Assembly: GCA_014218235.1 (NCBI GenBank)
Contig: CM024758.1
Span: 103,701,698 to 103,765,697, forward strand
Direction: 5' to 3'
Source: Colocasia esculenta
Taxonomy: Eukaryota; Streptophyta; Magnoliopsida; Alismatales; Araceae
DNA: 64,000 bases
Below, one piece after another: positions 58,391 to 64,000 of the stretch. Made by a program: the position numbers and the translations under genes. The notes beneath the pieces were generated by a model. It worked only from the letters and a program-made list of their open reading frames with translations. It ran no database searches and was not told the origin of the DNA. Position 1 is the first letter of the stretch, and each line of letters starts with the position of its first letter.

Positions 58391-59347
58391 AATCACGGGG
58401 TTGCACGCCCCTCGAAACACACAACATGTTCGATGTTCACTGCATGATATGAGGATGTGATCGCCACCTAACAAGTTGTCCTAAGATGTAGATGAAAACT
58501 AAGGCTAACGTGACAGGAAAAGGAACTGAGAAGTGGGCACTTACTTATGTCGCGACGGGGGGACCCATCATGATATGATGATTGTCGCGACACCCCGACC
58601 GGGTGTGTTCTCCTTATCGCGACGCAGGATGTTGATGCCTTCTCAACAGTGCGGGAGATGAGTGGAGGGACCTTCTTCTTGCTTTCCAGCCAGCTTAAGA
58701 ACAAGAGCTCCTTGTCTATCCTTGCTTAAGTACCTGCCAAAACTACAAAACACCAAGAAGAAACCTTGTTAGACCTTAGTTAAGTGAAGCATCTATTCAA
58801 AATGAAATGGAAAGGATGAAGCATGGTGGGAACGAACCTGTGGGGTGTTTTGAAGCCCCTTGGGTTGTATAAAAATGTGGGAAAGAAAAGATATGCTTCT
58901 ATCTAAGAGAAAGTAACAACATGCATGAAGGGAAAATGAGGAGAAAGGAGGAGGAAAGGGCCCCAAAGGGTGACTCTCTAGTTGTAGATTTTAGGACATG
59001 CAGTAGCCTCCGAAGAACGTGGAAGTCACCTCCTCAGCCACCACGCTCCATACTTGAAGAAAGACTCATGACTTGATGAAGAGAATAATGAGAAAATGGG
59101 TGGAAATGGGAAGCCTACGAGCTAAGGGAGAGCTCTGGGGAGATTTTTGCAGCACTTCGTGATAGCTAGGGGTCCTCTCCTCCTTCTGAAAGGGTAGGGT
59201 CACTTATATAGAAAGGAGAGAAAAATCATGTCCATAAGTGATAATGGCCTATGCAAATAATAAAAAGTCAAGTAAATCTGCATGAGGAGAGTCCTAGGAG
59301 AGTTCCAAGGAGAGATGAAACCTTAAATCGCGGCTGGGGGTTGTGGG
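58391..59347 (-). repeat. 5' LTR of E2 (partial)
   Basis: Follows the primer-like site; cut at 59347 by F2. Contains gtcgcgacgg/tgtcgcgacacc around 58550-58625 and an 'aagccccttgggttgtataaa' block similar to E1 near 40700. No gene. Confidence 0.55.
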
Positions 59348-59980
59348 TGTAGCATCCCGAGAATTTCAGTAATTGAAAATTGGAGATAAATAGAAAATTA
59401 TGACCACTTAATAATTAAAAACTAGTTAAATACGTATGCACCATTATCCCAGATGTAATAATAGATCTATAAATTTCGTAAAAATCATGGTTAGACTTTA
59501 AATATTATTCTCTAGTGACCCATGAAGAACTTTGGGCCAATAAAAATCTTTTGGATTGTGTTTAAGAATTATTGTGACTTATTATCTTAATTAAAGAATA
59601 AGTCGAAAAACTATTATCACATAGACATAAAGGGGTCATAAATTAAAATAAAAATTATTGTTGGACTTCAAACATTGGGTATTGACAACCCAATGAAAGA
59701 GTCGGGCCATAATATATATTTGGGACCACAAATAAATTCAAGTAGAAAAATAACCCCAAAATTTGAAAATCTTAACTAATCAAGATTAAAAGGTTAAATA
59801 CTCATCCAATATATACTTATTGGACTTCAAATTGAGCCCAATTCATGGTTACAACCTAAAATAAGTTTGTATATCAATTCCATCACGAATTGGGGAGAGA
59901 AATATCCAATTTGAGAAAGGATACACTCAAATTCATCCCTAAAAGTTTCCTAATCTAATTAGGCAATTAAAAACCCCCCC

Positions 59981-59990
59981 TCTATAAATA
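59981..59990 (+). promoter_or_regulatory. TATA box of F2 LTR
   Basis: TCTATAAATA followed by a CT-rich stretch, a usual plant initiator context. Places the hairpin array (60865-61017) about 0.9 kb downstream, in the transcript. Confidence 0.65.
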
Positions 59991-60864
59991 ATGCCTCTCT
60001 CTCCCATGGGACGACCCCTAGGGTTATTGGAGGCGTGCTTGGAGGCTATGGTGGCTAGAGATCTCGAGGAGAGGGCTGGAGCAAGGAGAACCTCGTGCTC
60101 TTCCCAACTCGGATCTACAACGACCTGCACACAAGAATCAGATTGATCATCACCAAAGGTTAGTAAAATATCAATCAAATCAAGCAAATAATATACCCAT
60201 AGAAATCCCTTCAAGTCTACTTTCAAACGAAACTATTTTGCCCAATTTGTACGCAGTGTGTTGGATGTATTAAGAAGATCTTTGCACTACTGCCAAAACT
60301 AGGGTTTTCGGGGAGCACAACTTTCTTTCACCTAAAAGGTAGGTCATCTCCATACCAAACTCTAATTAAACTCATCCATGCTTACATCTATATGTATAGA
60401 TCATGTTCTTACTATTTTCTCCAATTTTTATCTTGAGAGTATCACGAATTAAATCTTGCATGATCTTGACGATGTACTGTCGTGATTTAACCTTGACTTG
60501 TCTTACGAGTTCCATACCTCTTTGTGGAGTCGTTTTTAGATCGAGTGTTCAACATAGAACTTGTTATCCTACGAGTCTACTTTCATTTGGCACTAGTTTC
60601 CCCAATTTTTGTTGACCGTACTGAGAGTATTAGCCCAAAAATTATCACTATGTCAGATTCACGCAGTCAGTCACAATATGTTTTATTACCGAGTCAAACG
60701 ACCTTTGTTTCTCAATTATTTGCTACTGTACAATGTATTATGGTGGTTTCACTCGATTTGGATCACCCTACCATTTGTTTTTACTTTTCAAACCCACAGG
60801 TGTCAAACCCATTCCAAGTCGGAGTTGGAAATAGGTAGAAAAAACAACCCAAACGTCAGATTCA

Positions 60865-61017
60865 GGTGGCGACAGGTCGACACGTCGCTACCAGAACGCG
60901 ACAACATCATGGTCGCGACCCATACCAAAAATCAGACAGTTTTAGGGTCTTCTTCAGAAGGCGACAAGATGATGGTCGCCTTCATGTACAGAAGGCGACA
61001 GGCATTGTGTCGCCTTC
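60865..61017 (+). repeat. Array of four GCGAC/GTCGC hairpins in F2
   Basis: GGTGGCGAC/GTCGCTACC (60865/60884, 10-nt loop), CGCGAC/GTCGCG (60897/60912, 9-nt loop), GAAGGCGAC/GTCGCCTTC (60957/60975, 9-nt loop), GAAGGCGAC/GTCGCCTTC (60991/61009, 9-nt loop). Arms pair in each case although their outer bases differ between hairpins. Confidence 0.92.
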
Positions 61018-62528
61018 TGCCTATGTCTAATTAACTAGCCATAACTTTTATATAGATCTCGGATTGACGAGCCATTTTCTTTGTTGGTTTCTTCATTTAA
61101 AGGGCCTCAATATGGTATATTTATGTGTGATATTTGAATAAAAAATCAATGAGATATGACCTAAGGAATTGAAGGGATGGGACTGCATTTGCCTTCTAAG
61201 GGGCATACATCTCAGTTCATGTGTGAGTTTGATCTATTCTAGGAAGGTTATAGAAAGTATTATCATGCATTTAACAACCCATATGAAAGTTAAAACATGT
61301 TCACATGATTTTTAATTGATCTTAAGTTCATGATCATGCTCTCTACCTGCCGATTATTCACATTCTTGCCTTGTTACCGAACTTGCTAAACATACAATGA
61401 TACTTGCTAAAATTGGTAATGCATGATTAGTGTTTCCTGATTTAGCACTCATGATACTTTCCAAGCATGGAGTTTACATAAATGAAGTTTCTATAACTAG
61501 ACTTTCCATAATTGGATTCACACACGCACTAGAGCGATTCTCACGCGCGGAATGCGCATACACTCTAGCACGATAAGGAAGCCCCTTCTTGGCTTGTGGT
61601 GAACTCTCTGTCGGATATTCCTTCTGCCAGACTAGTGACACCTTGACCAAGGCCTTCGTAAGTCTCCTCTGACCATGGATTCCCACATGGCCGACGAGTA
61701 GGTTGTACCAATGAAGTACCTGGAAGTTAGTGTGCACATATTTCTTCTCTCTCGGCATTCTTGACGAGATCTTTCTCTCCTCATCTTGACTTTCTCGGAG
61801 TGAACAAGTAAAACACATGAAACCAAGTTATTAAAGATAGAATCTATGTAAATGTGTCGTTATGCTTCCAGATTGAACTTTTGACTCGATATATCCAACG
61901 TACCATTGAACTTTACATCATTATTGGCATGACACTCTCGATAATCATTACTATTGACATGATAGTCCTGAGCATTCTCGACCAGTGTATCCTTATTGAC
62001 ACACATTGCCTTCTTGTGATACATTCTTGAAGTACAACAATGATATTGGAGTCATAGACTCAAAACTCATTCTTGTCACCCATGAGTCGACGGGCTTATT
62101 GGGACACATGCCAGTGTTGCGCAATACTAACTTGACTGAGGGCCCATATCTGGTCCTGGAGATTCTGGCAAAGTCTTGTTACTTATAGGTGTGATTGTCG
62201 GATTCGCCCCCGACGAAGGCTTGTTTACCCCAAGGTGTTGATGGCCCAGTTTTCCCAAAGATGTTCATTACCCCAGGGGTTGATTGTTAGGTTGATCCCC
62301 TAACAAAGTCGTGTGCCTGGCATGGTGCAGAATCATGATTGGTGCTTGGCAAGGCATGTACTTGTTATACGTGATAAACTTACTTGCTTGTTACCTGCTA
62401 CTGTGTGCTGGTCCTTAACTTGAGTGGCTGAAGGACGTACTTGCATGAGGCACCAGTAGATCCTGCGTGATATTCTTGTGGAGTGCTCTGAGTGGGTTAC
62501 TCAAAATGCGTGCCAGTGAAATGGCCAT

Positions 62529-64000
62529 TGTAAGGCACTCGAATTTTGTTGCATTATTTTATTTCGTGTAAATAATTCATGTTTATGTATGCATAGATGT
62601 ACATATCTACGTATGTATTAACTAGTTATACTTATGTGTGCATGTGTATAATTAGTTGTAAATAATGTATGAATTGCATGGTGGTAGTGTGTAGATGATA
62701 ATACATATGTATGGCATGTACATAGGTATAAGTTAACCATGGTTTCTGCATGTTTTGAGTTCTGGCCAAAGGACCCAATTGGCGTCCACATGGATGGCCG
62801 TCCATGCTGAGTCAGTGTCCACCTCGATGGACGCCAATACATAAGCCAACGTCCATGGATGTTGACGTTAAGATCTCTGACCTGCATGCGTTGCAGACCC
62901 CGAAACACCGGGGGCAAGCAAGCCCAGCCATTGGGGAGATGTCCCCAACGGCTAGCAGGCTTTCTCATCACCTCTCCGGGGTTCCCCAAACCCCTCTGCT
63001 ATAAACCACACCCCCATCTACACCAGACAACCCCTCTTGACCTCTTTCAAGAGATAGAGAAAACCCTAGCTCGGAACTGCATAAAGACTGAACTTTGGAG
63101 GCTTCAATACGGCGATTCAAGGCTTCATCCGGTGACCTACTGCATTAGGAGGGTAGCTGGAACATCGGGGAAGACATCCCCAACCGCGGTTTAGCTTCTA
63201 CACCAACCTAGAACCCGGAGTAGAGCATTTGTGGAGGCTTCTTGGGACTGCCCAAGGAGAGCTTCACCACCATCTTAATCCCTTTGGAGACTTGTTTAAA
63301 GGCAAGTAACCCTCACATTTCGTCCATGTAGATGTCTAGTAGGGTTTTGTTATTTTTACAGATTTTAAATCGAGTCCTGGATCCCCCATTCTTCTTGTAT
63401 TTTGAACTCGGGTCTGTATTTCTGCACAGACCTGAACTCGACGGCAAGATCCCTTGCCGTTAAGATCTTCATTAACGGCCAACGATGTTGCCGTTAAACT
63501 CCATTAACGGCCAGACTATGCCGTTAAGATCGTCAGGACAGAACAGTGAGCTGTTCTCTCCTTATATATGATAATTTTTTGAGGTTCTCGCATGAGGATA
63601 TATGGTAACCGTACTATGATATGTATTATGAATGGTGGTATGTGTGGTGTGGTCCTTACAATTTCTGAAATTGGTATGAAGGGTGTCATTTATGAAAAAT
63701 GCATGTATGATAAAAATCCTAGATCATGTTAGTTTCTGTTTGTGCAACTCGTGAGGAATTTGGGTGCCCTAAATTTTATGAACCATGTGTGTAGGGGTCA
63801 GTCTGTGCCCTGCAATTTCTGAAATTTCTCCATGCTCGTATGATTTACTGTAAATTTCTATTTTAAAATAGAAAACATGCGTAGGGTTTGTGAAATTTCC
63901 AGTAAATTGTGTGTTGTGTAATAAATCCGAGGGAAATTCCTGTGATAAGGGATATGTTGGGTTCAGGGTTGAGGTCTGTTGAATCTGCTATTCATGTTGT
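62529..64000 (+). repeat. B-family LTR, 5' part (runs off window)
   Basis: Starts TGTAAGGCACTCGAATTTTG. Shares with the B LTR the 'gttctggcca' block, 'catcgatggacgcc'-type sequence (62825), a TATA box at 62996-63007, 'aaaccctagc' and 'catgaggatatatggtaa' near 63592. Carries four 'ttaacggc'-type repeats (63460-63530) not evident in the first copy. No coding sequence. Confidence 0.82.

Larger units (their letters stand above)
52011..59347 (-). mobile_element. Element E2: second Tat-related gag element, split by F1
   Basis: Minus strand: LTR part (58391-59347, cut by F2), primer-like site (58368-58380), leader, gag 57303-56184, [F1], gag 52629-52011, where E1's LTR begins. The remainder (pol and 3' LTR) is not in the window or was lost. 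Gag reading continues across F1. Confidence 0.75.
59348..62528 (+). repeat. F2: F-family LTR, 3' end missing
   Basis: Starts TGTAGCATCCCGAG like F1 and A. TATA box TCTATAAATA at 59981-59990 followed by a short leader with 'aaccctagg' style sequence. The segment 61630-61720 matches F1 54910-55000 and, inverted, A near 5190-5250. Ends where a B-family LTR begins at 62529. Short frames inside are not coding. Confidence 0.8.

Noticed and set aside
1..64000. Host protein-coding genes, tRNA or rRNA genes
   Set aside because: Every stretch with recognisable protein similarity is retrotransposon gag or pol; tRNA-like signals are only the primer sites.

Overview
The window looks like repeat-dense, gene-poor DNA from a flowering plant with a large genome. 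I found no host gene, rRNA or tRNA. Almost every base can be assigned to an LTR retrotransposon, and the elements are nested inside one another. All coding sequence is gag or pol, and all of it is broken by stops or frameshifts. The plant assignment rests on the Tat-type Ty3/gypsy pol with a second RNase H, the chromovirus-like gag/protease/RT, the Ty1/copia polyprotein and the initiator-tRNA-Met primer sites.

Layout. 1-3730: 3' part of a Tat-like Ty3/gypsy element (here 'I', minus strand). 3731-10935: 'A', a minus-strand element with 3.6-kb LTRs whose whole interior is a gag gene. 10936-30305: 'B', a plus-strand chromovirus-like Ty3 element inside A's 5' LTR. B is itself interrupted by 'C' (13992-19278, degenerate copia-like, minus, TSD AGCTG) and 'D' (19498-28477, near-complete Ty1/copia, plus). 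30306-31365 and 31366-33509: LTR fragments of the A and B families. 33510-52010: 'E1', a pol-less Tat-related element (minus), split by 'G' (40974-51061, plus, perfect TSD TTCGC). G's first LTR is split by solo LTR 'H' (42376-45884, TSD TTGTC). 52011-59347: 'E2', a second Tat-related gag element, split by solo LTR 'F1' (52630-56183). 59348-62528: 'F2', an F-family LTR. 62529-64000: start of a B-family LTR that runs off the window.

How the parts relate. I and D keep pol; A, E1, E2 and G have none that I can see and would have depended on enzymes made elsewhere. I and E1 share their 3' non-coding region, so I-type elements are plausible helpers for E1. A and F share LTR ends and internal LTR blocks.

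The most unusual signals are not genes. They are (i) four hairpins in the D leader with unrelated stems but the same 20-nt loop; (ii) arrays of CGCGAC/GTCGCG-armed hairpins in LTRs or leaders of several families (A/F, G, E2); (iii) GT-AG intron-like gaps inside the B gag, one of which joins in frame; (iv) a 27-bp G-box tandem array in E1; and (v) a CTGTCGACAG palindrome cluster upstream of the C TATA box.
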